Shown here: piece after piece, positions 1-8,415 of the stretch
How the letters are laid out: each line of letters begins with the position of its first letter
Numbering within the stretch: the first letter of the stretch is position 1
Assembly: GCF_014170335.1 (NCBI RefSeq)
Contig: NZ_LZZS01000036.1
Coordinates: 297,834 to 361,833, forward strand
Source of the DNA: Achromobacter sp. UMC46
Lineage (GTDB): Bacteria > Pseudomonadota > Gammaproteobacteria > Burkholderiales > Burkholderiaceae_B
Direction of reading: 5' to 3'
DNA length: 64,000 bases
Notes under the pieces: generated by a model
The model's input: only the letters and a program-made list of their open reading frames with translations
What the model was told of the DNA's origin: nothing
The model's database searches: none
Made by a program: the position numbers and the translations under genes

Positions 1-981
1 ACGGCCGCCAGGGCAGGGCGCTGGACAGGCGTGGCGGCGGCCGCCACGCTGGCACTGAGCGCGGCGGCATCCGCGCAGCAATGGCCGGCGCGGCCCATTA
101 CGCTGATCGTGCCGTTCCCGCCGGGCGGCACCACCGACCTCTTCGCGCGCACCATCGCCCAGCACATGCGGCCGGCGCTGGGCGAATCCATCGTGGTCGA
201 GAACAAGCCGGGCGCGGCGGGCAACCTGGGCGTGGCCGCGGCCGCGCGCGCGCAGCCGGACGGCTACACCATCGTGCTGGGCTCGGTCGGCACGCAGACC
301 GTCAACCAGTTCCTGTACGGCAATATCGGATTCGACCCGGCCACCGACCTGGTGCCGCTGGGCATGATCGCGTCCACGCCCAACGTCATGGCGGTGGCGG
401 CCGGATCGCCCTGGCGCAATCTGGACGATGTGATGAAGGCGGTGAAGAAGGACCCGGGTAAATATTCGTATGCGTCGCCGGGCATCGGTTCGTCGGTGCA
501 TCTGACGGGCGCGTACTTCGAATCGCTGGCCGGATTGCAGATGCTGCACGTGCCGTTCAAGGGGTCCTCGGCCGCGATACCCGCCGTGATCGGCGGCCAG
601 GTCGACATCCTGATGGACAACCTGCCCAGCTCCATGGCGGCGCTGAAGCCGGGCGGCCGCTTGCGCGGCATCGCGGTGACGTCGGCCGAACGCAGCCCGG
701 CCGCGCCCGATCTGCCCACGATGGCCGAAGCCGGCCTGCCCGGTTTCGAAGTCACGGCGTGGTCCGGCCTGTACGCGCCGCGCGGCACGCCCGCGCCGGT
801 GGTCGACAAGCTGATCGCGGCCATGAAGCAGGCGTTGCAATCGCCCGAGCTGCAGCAGTCGCTGGCGCAAGGCGGGGCGACGCCGGGCAACGTCTTCGGC
901 GCCGATCTGGCCGCGTTTGAAGTCAAGGAACGCGGCAAATGGGGCGCGCTGATCAAGAGCCGCGGCATCAAGGCGGACTGA
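1..981 (+). CDS. Bug-family tripartite tricarboxylate transporter substrate-binding protein (5' truncated by window)
   Basis: Periplasmic extracytoplasmic receptor of the Bug/TctC type, which binds small carboxylates or amides and is abundant in Bordetella and Achromobacter. The frame is open from base 1, so the true start and part of the signal peptide lie outside; a GTG at 31 falls inside the hydrophobic signal region (AAATLALSAAASA, cleavage likely before QQWPARPITLIVPFPPGG). The PxRPIxxIVPFPPGG start of the mature protein, the ENKPGAAGNLG segment and a late AGLPGFEVTAWSGLYAPRGTP segment are family hallmarks. The ligand cannot be read from sequence. It converges with the dadA-like gene. 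Confidence 0.93.
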   Translation, partial: TAARAGRWTGVAAAATLALSAAASAQQWPARPITLIVPFPPGGTTDLFARTIAQHMRPALGESIVVENKPGAAGNLGVAAAARAQPDGYTIVLGSVGTQTVNQFLYGNIGFDPATDLVPLGMIASTPNVMAVAAGSPWRNLDDVMKAVKKDPGKYSYASPGIGSSVHLTGAYFESLAGLQMLHVPFKGSSAAIPAVIGGQVDILMDNLPSSMAALKPGGRLRGIAVTSAERSPAAPDLPTMAEAGLPGFEVTAWSGLYAPRGTPAPVVDKLIAAMKQALQSPELQQSLAQGGATPGNVFGADLAAFEVKERGKWGALIKSRGIKAD

Positions 982-996
982 GCGCCAGGACGCCGC

Positions 997-1027
997 CCGC
1001 CTTCGTCTTACCCTAGGGCGAAGGCGG
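997..1027. terminator. Hairpin between convergent genes, possible bidirectional terminator
   Basis: A 9-bp perfect stem (997-1005 with 1019-1027) encloses a 13-nt loop that includes CCCTAGGG. It sits across the 3' ends of the Bug receptor gene (+) and the dadA-like gene (-). There is no clear T-run, so intrinsic termination is only suggested by position. Confidence 0.35.
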
Positions 1028-2258
1028 CCGCGTCCACGGCGGGTTTGCGGCCCTGCATCAAGTCCGTCAACATCCGCGCGCTGCCGGCGGCCAGCGTAAA
1101 GCCCAGGCCGCCGTGGCCGGTGTTCAACCATAGATTGCGGTAGGGCGTGGCGCCGATCAGCGGCTTGCCGTCGGGCCGCGCAGGCCGCAGGCCGGCCCAA
1201 GGCTGCGGCGGGCCGGCGGGATTCAGGTCAGGGAAAAACTGCGCCACGTCGCGCTCCAGGCTGCGCACGCGCTGCGGATCGACGCCGCCGCCGCGCGTGC
1301 CGATGTCGACCATGCCCGCCACTCGCAGCCGGCTGCCGAGCCGCGCATAGACCACCTTGCGCCGGATGTCGCTGATGCTGGCGTTGGGCGCGACGCTGTC
1401 GGGCGTCAGCGCATACGTCAGGCTGTACCCCTTTAGCGGGTAGATCCGCAGATTCAGCCCCAATGGCCGCGCCAGCGGTTGCGCGCCCATGCCGCTGGCC
1501 AGCACGTAGTGGTCGGCCTCCAATTCCCCTGCGGCGGTGGATACGCCGACGACGCGTCCGTGTTCCGCGCGTAGCGCGTCCACCCGCGTATTGAAATGGA
1601 AACGCACCGGGTCCGGCGCGGCGCGCAGGATGCGTTCGAGTTCGGTGCACAGCCGCTGGCAGTCGCCCGCGTCTTCGGTGGGGGTGTAGATCGCGCCCTT
1701 GATGCTGGCGCCGATGCCGGCCAGCGCGGGCTCCATGTCCAGGCAGGCGCGGGTGTCCATCACGCGCTGTTCGCAGCCCAGGTCCGCCTGGTACTCGCGC
1801 TGCGCCAGCGCGTGCGCATAGGCGGCGGCGTCCTGGTAGACCAGCAGCTTGCCCGACGACGAGAAATCGAAATCGGGGTTTTCCTGGCGGACCAGGTCGT
1901 GCACGCAGAGGCGGCTGTACAGGCCCAGCGATAGCAATTCGCGGGTGGTGGAGCGGCTTTTTGCGCGTGTGCAGGCGCGCAGGAAGGCAAGGCTCCAGCG
2001 CCATTGGTCGGGATCCAGGCGGGGCCGGAAGCGCAGCGGCGCGTCCTGCGCCAGCAGCCACAAGGGCAGCTTGGGCAAGACGGCGGGGTCGGCCAGCGGC
2101 GCGACGAAGCTATAGCTCAGTTGCGCGCCGTTGGCCATGCTGGTGGCCTGGCCGGGGCCCGAGTCCGCGTCGACGACGGTGACGCGATGGCCCGCGCGGT
2201 GCAGGAAGTACGCGGTGGTCATGCCGACCACGCCCGCGCCGATGACGACGATGTGCAT
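1008..2258 (-). CDS. dadA: D-amino acid dehydrogenase-like FAD oxidoreductase (DadA family)
   Basis: FAD-dependent oxidative deamination of D-amino acids to 2-oxo acids, normally coupled to the respiratory chain at the inner membrane. The 416-aa protein is close to the usual DadA length (about 430). It opens with a Rossmann dinucleotide fold (IVVIGAGVVG, residues 3-12), followed by the DADSGPGQATSMANGAQLSYSF-type segment typical of DadA, and ends with the WAGLRPARPDGKPLIG and NTGHGGLGFT segments that contact FAD. A GGAG sits just before the ATG at 2258. It is the last gene of the operon running down from 9837, after an N-acyl-D-amino-acid deacylase, so its likely substrate is the D-amino acid freed by that enzyme. 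A paralogue rather than the housekeeping dadA is possible. Confidence 0.88.
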   Translation of the reverse strand: MHIVVIGAGVVGMTTAYFLHRAGHRVTVVDADSGPGQATSMANGAQLSYSFVAPLADPAVLPKLPLWLLAQDAPLRFRPRLDPDQWRWSLAFLRACTRAKSRSTTRELLSLGLYSRLCVHDLVRQENPDFDFSSSGKLLVYQDAAAYAHALAQREYQADLGCEQRVMDTRACLDMEPALAGIGASIKGAIYTPTEDAGDCQRLCTELERILRAAPDPVRFHFNTRVDALRAEHGRVVGVSTAAGELEADHYVLASGMGAQPLARPLGLNLRIYPLKGYSLTYALTPDSVAPNASISDIRRKVVYARLGSRLRVAGMVDIGTRGGGVDPQRVRSLERDVAQFFPDLNPAGPPQPWAGLRPARPDGKPLIGATPYRNLWLNTGHGGLGFTLAAGSARMLTDLMQGRKPAVDAAAFALG

Positions 2259-2342
2259 GATGCTCCAAGGAGGGCGCCGCGGTTGCGGGCGCGGTGTTCA
2301 GGGGCGCGCGCCCGCGCAGGCGGGTGCACGGCGGCTGGGGTG

Positions 2343-3842
2343 TCAGGCCGCCCAGGCCGGCGTTTCGAATCCGGGCGCCGCGCGGTCGTCGCCGCGCAGC
2401 AGTCGGCCGGGCCGGGCGCCGGTGGCGGCGCCGTCTTCCTCGACCAGTTGCCCGTTGACCAGCACCGCCTGGATGCCGGCGGACGGCAGCGTGGGTTCGG
2501 CGAAGCTGGCCAGGTCGGCGACGGTGGCCGCGTCGAAGACCACCACGTCGGCATAACAGCCCGCGCGCAGGACACCCCGGTCTTTCAGGCCGAACTGCGC
2601 GGCCGTCAGGCTGGTCATGCGGCGCACGGCCTCTTCCAGCCCCAGCACCCGCATTTCCCGCACATAGCGGGCCAGCACGCGTGAGAACGCGCCCCACAGT
2701 CGGGGATGGGGGCGCTGGTCGTGCGGCAAACCGTCCGACCCGATCATGACGCTGCCGTGGCCGATGACGCGCTTCACGTCGGCCTCGTCCATCGAGAAAT
2801 AGATCGCGCCGCCGGGCGACAGCTCTTCGGCCAGGCGGGTGGGGTCGCGGCCTTCGCGCGCGGCCAGTTCGCGCAGGTCCACGCCCTGGATCTCGGGCCG
2901 CGTCTGCGACCAGGTGACGATGATCTTCTCGCCGGCGGCGACGCGGCGCGGCTCCAGGATGGTGGAGGACGCCGAGTAGGGGTACACGTCCATGCCCAGC
3001 GGCTGCTCGGCGCGCATGCGGTCGTACAGCGCCAGCGTTTCGGCGGTGCGGCCGTGGTTGTGCTTGCCGGTGACCTTGTGGTGCGACAGGATGGCCGGCA
3101 CGTCGGCTGCCCGGCCGATCAAGAACGCTTCCTCCATTGCGTCACAGACGTGGTCGGCCTCGTCGCGCAAGTGCGTGGTGTACAGGCCGCGCCAGGCGGA
3201 CAGCGGTTCGGCCACGCCGATCACTTCTTCGGTGCTGGCGTGCATGGCGGTCGGGTAATACAGGCCCGTGGACAGGCCCGCCGCGCCGGCGGCCAGGGCT
3301 TGGTCCAGCGCATGCCGCATCGCCGCGATCTCTTTCTTGTCGGCCGGGCGGTCAAGCCGGTCCATGGCCGATACGCGCAGGCTGGAATGGCCCACCAGCG
3401 CCAGGCTGTTGACCGCGGCGGGCGCGGCGTCCAGCGCGTCGGCGTAATCCTGCATGCGGGCGTAGAGCTCGCCCGTGTGCTTGGCCAGCAGGTTCAGGGG
3501 CGGCGGCACCACGTCGCCCGGCGCACGCACGGGCGCCAGGCTGATGCCGCAGTTGCCGGTGACGACGGTGGTGATGCCCTGGCTGACCTTGGGGCGCATC
3601 AGGGGGGTGCCCAGCAGCGCGCGGTCGTCGTGGGTGTGGCAATCGATGAAGCCCGGCGACACCACCTTGCCCGTCGCGTCGATGCGCCGCGATGCCCGCC
3701 ACGACGCGCCGTCGCCGATGGCGGCGATGCGTTCGCCGCGGATCGCGATGTCGGCGCGGCGGGCGGGGCCGTCCAGGCCGTCGGCGACGAGGCCGCCGGT
3801 GATGAGGATGTCGTAGTCGTGCGGGTCGGGTTGCGCGGGCAT
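2343..3842 (-). CDS. N-acyl-D-amino-acid deacylase / D-aminoacylase (amidohydrolase)
   Basis: Zinc amidohydrolase that removes the acyl group from N-acyl-D-amino acids. The 499-aa form starting at 3842 (MPAQPDPHDYDILITGG) is chosen because it begins 13 bp after the TetR stop and matches the family N-terminus; a longer in-frame start at 3911 would lie inside the TetR gene. Visible motifs are SPGFIDCHTHDD (metal-binding HTH at 69-71), the TGNCGIS cysteine motif, AAGLSTGLYYP, HLRDEADH and MIGSDGLPH. The C-terminal GVLRAGCYADVVVFD returns to the small beta-sandwich domain. Its place directly before a DadA-like gene makes a two-step route: deacylate, then oxidise. Confidence 0.9.
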   Translation of the reverse strand: MPAQPDPHDYDILITGGLVADGLDGPARRADIAIRGERIAAIGDGASWRASRRIDATGKVVSPGFIDCHTHDDRALLGTPLMRPKVSQGITTVVTGNCGISLAPVRAPGDVVPPPLNLLAKHTGELYARMQDYADALDAAPAAVNSLALVGHSSLRVSAMDRLDRPADKKEIAAMRHALDQALAAGAAGLSTGLYYPTAMHASTEEVIGVAEPLSAWRGLYTTHLRDEADHVCDAMEEAFLIGRAADVPAILSHHKVTGKHNHGRTAETLALYDRMRAEQPLGMDVYPYSASSTILEPRRVAAGEKIIVTWSQTRPEIQGVDLRELAAREGRDPTRLAEELSPGGAIYFSMDEADVKRVIGHGSVMIGSDGLPHDQRPHPRLWGAFSRVLARYVREMRVLGLEEAVRRMTSLTAAQFGLKDRGVLRAGCYADVVVFDAATVADLASFAEPTLPSAGIQAVLVNGQLVEEDGAATGARPGRLLRGDDRAAPGFETPAWAA

Positions 3843-3855
3843 GAGGGCGAAGGGC

Positions 3856-4518
3856 TCAGGTTTCCGGATCGGCCGCCGGCGGTTTGCCGCGGCGCGCCTC
3901 CAGGTGGGCAAGGGATTCGGTATTCAGGGCATCGGGGAAGCCATGGGCCACCAGGTGCCCCAGCGCGCCGCTGATCCGCTCCCAGCCTTCCGGCGTGCGC
4001 AGCGGCACGCCGAGGAAGTGGGATTCGGTCTTGGCGCGCAGCATCAGGTACAGCACGCCGGCCAGCATCACGCTGACCATCGCGGGCATGTCGGCGTCGG
4101 GGGCCAGGCCGTCGATGCGGTCGATGAAGCCGCGCGCGGCGCGTTCGCGCCGTTCGGCCAGCGGCGCCGACACTTCGTTGCGTTCGATCAGTTCCCAGCG
4201 CCGGACTTCGCGGAGCGTTTCGTTGCCGGCCAGCGCGTCGATCTGCGCGCGCAGCATGGACAGCACGAGCTCGCCCGGCGTGCGCTGGCTGGATTCGCCG
4301 GCGCCCAGCAGCCCGGGGTTGCGGGTCCAGAAGTCCTGTTCCTGCATCCAGGCCAGCATCAGGCCGGGCATGCCGTCGAAATAGCGGTAGATGAGTTCCT
4401 TGCTGACCCCGGCGCGTTTGGCGATGGCGTTGATGCCGACGCCGCCCATTCCGGTTTCCAGGATCTGGGCTTCCAGCGCTTGCAGGATCTGCCTTTCGGT
4501 ATTCTCGCGTCGCGACAT
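3856..4518 (-). CDS. TetR/AcrR family transcriptional regulator
   Basis: 220-aa regulator. The N-terminal helix-turn-helix covers about residues 8-55 (GINAIAKRAGVSKELIYRYFDGMPGLM), the classic TetR recognition helix pattern ending in IYRYF. The rest is a helical ligand-binding domain without a recognisable ligand motif. It is embedded within the transporter/D-amino acid operon: 4 bases after the 303-aa gene and 13 before the deacylase. It is therefore a likely autoregulated repressor of the whole unit, inactivated by the imported compound. It may bind the 36-bp palindrome at 9909-9944; that link is inference. Confidence 0.88.
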   Translation of the reverse strand: MSRRENTERQILQALEAQILETGMGGVGINAIAKRAGVSKELIYRYFDGMPGLMLAWMQEQDFWTRNPGLLGAGESSQRTPGELVLSMLRAQIDALAGNETLREVRRWELIERNEVSAPLAERRERAARGFIDRIDGLAPDADMPAMVSVMLAGVLYLMLRAKTESHFLGVPLRTPEGWERISGALGHLVAHGFPDALNTESLAHLEARRGKPPAADPET

Positions 4519-4522
4519 AGGC

Positions 4523-5434
4523 CTATTCCTTCATGATGATGAGGGAGCGGGCGGGGTCCGGCACGCCGTACACCCGGCCGTCGGCCATGTCGGCGGTGAG
4601 TTCGCTGACGGTGTGGCCGATATGCCTGCCATCTTGCCAGACTTCGCTGCCCAGGTAGACCGCGCTGGCGCGGCGCGGGCCTGGCGGCAGCGACGGGTCG
4701 GCCTGTTCGATGGCCAGGATGCGCCCTTGCGCATCCACCCGCACGCGGTCGCGGGCCGCGGCGGAGATCGGGACCGGGGCGTTGAGGGCCAGGGCGCGAT
4801 AGGGCGCGGATTCACCGGTCAAGGCATACCAGGCCAGGTCCGCCATCGCGTCGGCCAGCGGCGCGCAGGGGTGGATGGAGTTATGCAGCACGGCGACGCG
4901 GCACAGGCCGTTGTCGCGATGAGCGTGCCCCTGGTCGGGGCGGCGGGCGACGCGCCGCGTATTGCCCCAGGCGAGTTCGCCCGCGGCCGACAGCGCGATC
5001 AGGCCGGCGTCGATTTCCGGATGCGCCTGAAGCGTCTGGCCGATGGCGTCGGCGGGCGCTGCGCCTGCGGCCATGCGGCGCAGCGCGGCCTGGTTCAGCG
5101 CGACGCCGTCGGCGCCCGGCCGGTTAGGCAGCCGGTGTCCGGTCACCAGCCCCACGCCGTCGGCGCCGGGCAGGAACTGCACGAGCGGCTCCGGACGGTC
5201 CGGGCCGCTTTCTATCAAGGCCGCGCGGCGCGCCTGCAACCAGTCCGGCGGAAGGTCCAGGGCGGTGATGCCGCCGCGCTGGCAAGACGCATGCCGCACG
5301 CGGCCGGCATCGTCCATGACGGCGAACACCACGAAGCCGCCGATGGCGCCGTGGCCCATCAGCTCGGCGGCCAGCGCCGCCGTGCGCACTGCCGCGCCCG
5401 CTTGGGGGCCGGATGCCGCGACGCCGATCGTCAT
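4523..5434 (-). CDS. Unrecognised 303-aa protein, possibly Ntn-hydrolase-like
   Basis: I do not recognise this family with confidence. The 303-aa protein has no signal peptide or membrane segment and begins MTIGVAASGPQAGAAV. A glycine-rich stretch (ELMGHGAIGGFVVFAVMD) precedes internal GVALNQAALRRMAAGAAP and EIDAGLIALSAAGELAWGN segments. These recall beta strands of N-terminal-nucleophile amidohydrolases, but no catalytic residue can be assigned. A conserved-looking HNSIHPCAPLADAMAD follows near residue 185. It lies between the inner-membrane permease gene and the TetR gene, in an operon that also encodes an N-acyl-D-amino-acid deacylase and a D-amino acid dehydrogenase, so an amide-processing role is plausible. 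Confidence 0.75.
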   Translation of the reverse strand: MTIGVAASGPQAGAAVRTAALAAELMGHGAIGGFVVFAVMDDAGRVRHASCQRGGITALDLPPDWLQARRAALIESGPDRPEPLVQFLPGADGVGLVTGHRLPNRPGADGVALNQAALRRMAAGAAPADAIGQTLQAHPEIDAGLIALSAAGELAWGNTRRVARRPDQGHAHRDNGLCRVAVLHNSIHPCAPLADAMADLAWYALTGESAPYRALALNAPVPISAAARDRVRVDAQGRILAIEQADPSLPPGPRRASAVYLGSEVWQDGRHIGHTVSELTADMADGRVYGVPDPARSLIIMKE

Positions 5435-5462
5435 GCGAGGCTCCTCTTGGCGTTCACCGGCG

Positions 5463-6362
5463 CTAGTCCGTATTGCTCGTCACGGGATCGACGATGTTCA
5501 AGTTGGTGATGAAGCGCTGGAACAGCATGGCCAGCGCCAGCGGAGGCAGGGCGGCGAGCATGCTGGCCGCGGCGAACAGCCCCAGGTCGGCGCGGAACCC
5601 CGGCATCAGCGGCGACAGGCCCAGCAGCGAGGCCGACAAGGTCTGCGCGGACGTGCCGCCTGTCAGCACGATGGCGAACAACAGGTCGTTCCAGCCCACC
5701 AGGAACGCGATGATGAAAGCCGCGGCGATGCCTGGCAGCGCCATGGGCAGCGTCACGTGGCGCAGCATCTGCCAGCGCGTGCAGCCGTCCATGCGCGCGG
5801 CCCGCTCGATCTCGACGGGCAGCGACGCGAAGTAGCCCATCAGCACCCAGGACAGCAGCGGGATCACGGCGGTCAGGTACACGATCCACAGGCCGAACAG
5901 GCTGCCGGCCAGGCCGATGGCGGCGAAGAACACGTAGTACGGGATCAGCAGCGCGATGGGCGGCAAGGTGCGGGACGCCAGCAGCACATACAGCAGCGGG
6001 CCCTTGAACGGGAACTCGAACCGGCCCAGCACGTAGCCCGCCAGTGTCGCGATGGCCGTGCCCACGGCGGCCGCGGGCAGCGCCACCAGCGCGCTGTTCA
6101 CGAAGCCCGTCATGATGGCCTTGGTCTGCCCGCCGAAGATCGAATCCGACGTGGACAAGCCCAGCACGCGCAGGTAGTTGTCGAAGGTGAATTCGCCCGC
6201 GTTGTGCGCCACCCCCATGATGATGGCCGATTCGTCCATGAAGGACGCTTTCAGCGTCCAGTAAAGCGGGAACAGGCACCAGAACGCGACGAGCGCTACG
6301 CCGGCGCCCACGAGCCAGGGGCGCCAGCCTTCGCCGGTGACCTTCGCGGCATCACTTCGCAT
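5463..6362 (-). CDS. Carbohydrate-type ABC transporter permease (MalG-like)
   Basis: 299-aa inner-membrane permease with six predicted membrane segments, starting with WLVGAGVALVAFWCLFPLYW. The cytoplasmic EAA loop that docks on the ATPase is clear (EIERAARMDGCTRWQMLRHVTLPMALPG), with the G-to-P spacing of the MalG/UgpE branch. Its start overlaps the end of the upstream permease gene by 11 bp, so the two are translationally coupled. It forms a heterodimer with the 6352-7296 product. The transporter class normally carries sugars or glycerophosphodiesters, although the neighbours suggest an amino-acid-linked compound. Confidence 0.92.
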   Translation of the reverse strand: MRSDAAKVTGEGWRPWLVGAGVALVAFWCLFPLYWTLKASFMDESAIIMGVAHNAGEFTFDNYLRVLGLSTSDSIFGGQTKAIMTGFVNSALVALPAAAVGTAIATLAGYVLGRFEFPFKGPLLYVLLASRTLPPIALLIPYYVFFAAIGLAGSLFGLWIVYLTAVIPLLSWVLMGYFASLPVEIERAARMDGCTRWQMLRHVTLPMALPGIAAAFIIAFLVGWNDLLFAIVLTGGTSAQTLSASLLGLSPLMPGFRADLGLFAAASMLAALPPLALAMLFQRFITNLNIVDPVTSNTD

Positions 6363-7296
6363 GGGCGTCTCCTTGAGGGCGCTTCTTGCGGATCAGCATG
6401 AAGTAGGCGGTGGCCAGCAGCAGCGACAGCACCGTCAAAAGAAAGGCGGCGGCCGACGCCAGGCCGTACTTCGAGAACTCGAAGTTGTAGCGGAAGATCA
6501 GCAGCGGCAGGATCTGCGTGGACGTGCCGGGCCCGCCGCGCGTCAGCGAGAACAGCAGGTCGAACTGGCGCACCGCCTCCACGGTCATCACGACCAGCAC
6601 GATCAGCGTCGTGTGCTTCAGGTGTGGCAGCGTGATGTGGCGAAAGCGCGAGAGCGGGCCCGCGCCGTCCACGCGCGCGGCCCGGTACAGGTCGCGCGGG
6701 ATGGTCTGCAGCGCAGCCAGGTAGAAGAAGCTGCCCAGCGGCGCGATATGCCACACGAACGCAAGCGCCACCCAGAACAGCGCCCAGTCGCTGGCCAGCC
6801 AGACCGTGGCGGCGTTGGCCAGCCCCAGCGGCGCCAGCAATCCTGTCAGCGCGCCGAAGCTCGGGTTGAGCAGGAACGAGAACACGGTGGCGGTCACTAC
6901 CTGGGACATGGCCCAGGGCAAGAGCGCCAGCCCGCGCACCAGGCCGCGCAGCGGCATCTCTTCGTTCAGCACCAGCGCGATCGCGAGCGCCGCGGCGAAC
7001 GAGCCCGCCACGCACATCGCGACAAAGCCCAGGCTGCGCCAGATGGCGTCGATGACGGACGGGTCGGACAGCACTTCGCCGTACAGGTCCATGCCGACGA
7101 ACTCTTCGGTGCGCAGGATGGCGTTGGTGTCGTGCAGGCTGAGCCAGAACGAATAGCCCAGCGGCACGCCGATGATCAGCGTATTCAGCGCGTATACCGC
7201 CACGATCACGGTCAGCGCGAAGCTCAGGTCTGACATCTCGCGGCCGCCCGGGCGCGCCGGTGCGGGCCGGGCGGGCGACAGGCTGGCGGCGCTCAT
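6352..7296 (-). CDS. Carbohydrate-type ABC transporter permease (MalF/UgpA-like)
   Basis: 314-aa inner-membrane permease. After a proline/alanine-rich N-terminus comes the first membrane segment (SFALTVIVAVYALNTLIIGV). The EAA loop reads DLYRAARVDGAGPLSRFRHITLPHLKHT. A large periplasmic loop with SLHDTNAILRTEEFVGMDLY lies after the first helix, as in short MalF relatives. Its ATG at 7296 overlaps the ATPase stop codon by 4 bp and its 3' end overlaps the next permease. An alternative start at the internal MSDLSF would remove the unusual N-terminal extension. Confidence 0.92.
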   Translation of the reverse strand: MSAASLSPARPAPARPGGREMSDLSFALTVIVAVYALNTLIIGVPLGYSFWLSLHDTNAILRTEEFVGMDLYGEVLSDPSVIDAIWRSLGFVAMCVAGSFAAALAIALVLNEEMPLRGLVRGLALLPWAMSQVVTATVFSFLLNPSFGALTGLLAPLGLANAATVWLASDWALFWVALAFVWHIAPLGSFFYLAALQTIPRDLYRAARVDGAGPLSRFRHITLPHLKHTTLIVLVVMTVEAVRQFDLLFSLTRGGPGTSTQILPLLIFRYNFEFSKYGLASAAAFLLTVLSLLLATAYFMLIRKKRPQGDAHAK

Positions 7297-8414
7297 GACC
7301 GGGGCTCCTCGCCGCCGTGCACGCGCAGGCCCTGGGCGTCGAACAGGTACAGGCGCGCGGCGGGCAGGGCCAGCGCGATGGGCGCGCCCACTTCATAGCG
7401 GCGTTCGGGCGGCAAGCGGGCGCGCAGGCGCGGGCCGTCCTCGGCGCCCACCGCCACATCCACGAACTGGTCGGGGCCCACCGGCTCGACCGCCCAGACG
7501 CTGCCTTCCAGCAGCAGGCCGTCGCCCGCCAGCGGCGCCGGCGCCATGGCTTCAGGGCGGATGCCCAGCGTGGCCTGGCTGCCGTCGGGCAAGGCGAGCG
7601 CGGCGCGGTGCAGGGCGGGCGGCAGCGCATGGCGTCCGCCGGCGGCATGCAGCACGGGCACGCCGTCGTGCGCATGCAGCGTGCCGCGCAGGAAGTTCAT
7701 GCCCGGGTTGCCGATGAAGTCGGCCACTTCCATATTGGCGGGCCGGCGGTAGATGGTGTCGGGGTCGGCGAACTGCAGCAGGTTGCCGCCCGACATCACC
7801 GCGATGCGGTCGGCCAGCGTCATCGCTTCGACCTGGTCGTGCGTGACGTAGATGAACGTCGCCTGCAGCGTGCGGTGCAGCCGTTTCAGCTCCACCCGCA
7901 TGTCCGTGCGCAGCTTGGCGTCCAGGCTGGACAGCGGCTCGTCGAACAGGAACAGGTCGGGGTTGCGCACTACCGCGCGGCCGATGGCCACGCGCTGGCG
8001 CTGCCCGCCCGACAACTGGTAGGGCTTGCGGTCCAGCATCGATTCCACGCGCAGCAGGCTGGCGGCGCGGTCCACCCGCGCGCGCACCTCGGCCGCCGGC
8101 ATCTTCTGCATGCGCAGCGGAAAGCCGATATTCTCGCGCACGGTCATGTGCGGATACAGCGCGATGCTCTGAAACACCATGGCCACGTTGCGCCGGTGCG
8201 GCGGCACCTGGTCCACGCGCCGGTCGGCGATGCGGATCTCGCCGCCCGTGGGCGTGTCCAGGCCGGCGATCATGTTCAGCGTGGTGGTCTTGCCGCAGCC
8301 GGACGGCCCCAGCAGCACCACGAATTCACCATCGCGGATGTCCAGGTCCAGCGAGCGCACGGCCTGGAAGTGGGTATAGGCTTTCTGGATGCCTTGCAGG
8401 GATACGCTGGCCAT
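7293..8414 (-). CDS. ABC transporter ATP-binding protein (MalK/UgpC type)
   Basis: 373-aa ATPase that energises the adjacent permeases. Walker A is GPSGCGKTT (about residues 37-45), the signature is LSGGQRQRVAIGRA, Walker B is LFLFDEPLSSLD and the H-loop is YVTHDQVEAM. The C-terminal 140 residues form the OB-fold regulatory (TOBE) region typical of the MalK/UgpC class, consistent with the full length. It begins 1 bp after the binding-protein stop and overlaps the following permease by 4 bp, so this is a tightly packed transport operon. Confidence 0.95.
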   Translation of the reverse strand: MASVSLQGIQKAYTHFQAVRSLDLDIRDGEFVVLLGPSGCGKTTTLNMIAGLDTPTGGEIRIADRRVDQVPPHRRNVAMVFQSIALYPHMTVRENIGFPLRMQKMPAAEVRARVDRAASLLRVESMLDRKPYQLSGGQRQRVAIGRAVVRNPDLFLFDEPLSSLDAKLRTDMRVELKRLHRTLQATFIYVTHDQVEAMTLADRIAVMSGGNLLQFADPDTIYRRPANMEVADFIGNPGMNFLRGTLHAHDGVPVLHAAGGRHALPPALHRAALALPDGSQATLGIRPEAMAPAPLAGDGLLLEGSVWAVEPVGPDQFVDVAVGAEDGPRLRARLPPERRYEVGAPIALALPAARLYLFDAQGLRVHGGEEPRS

Positions 8415-8415
8415 A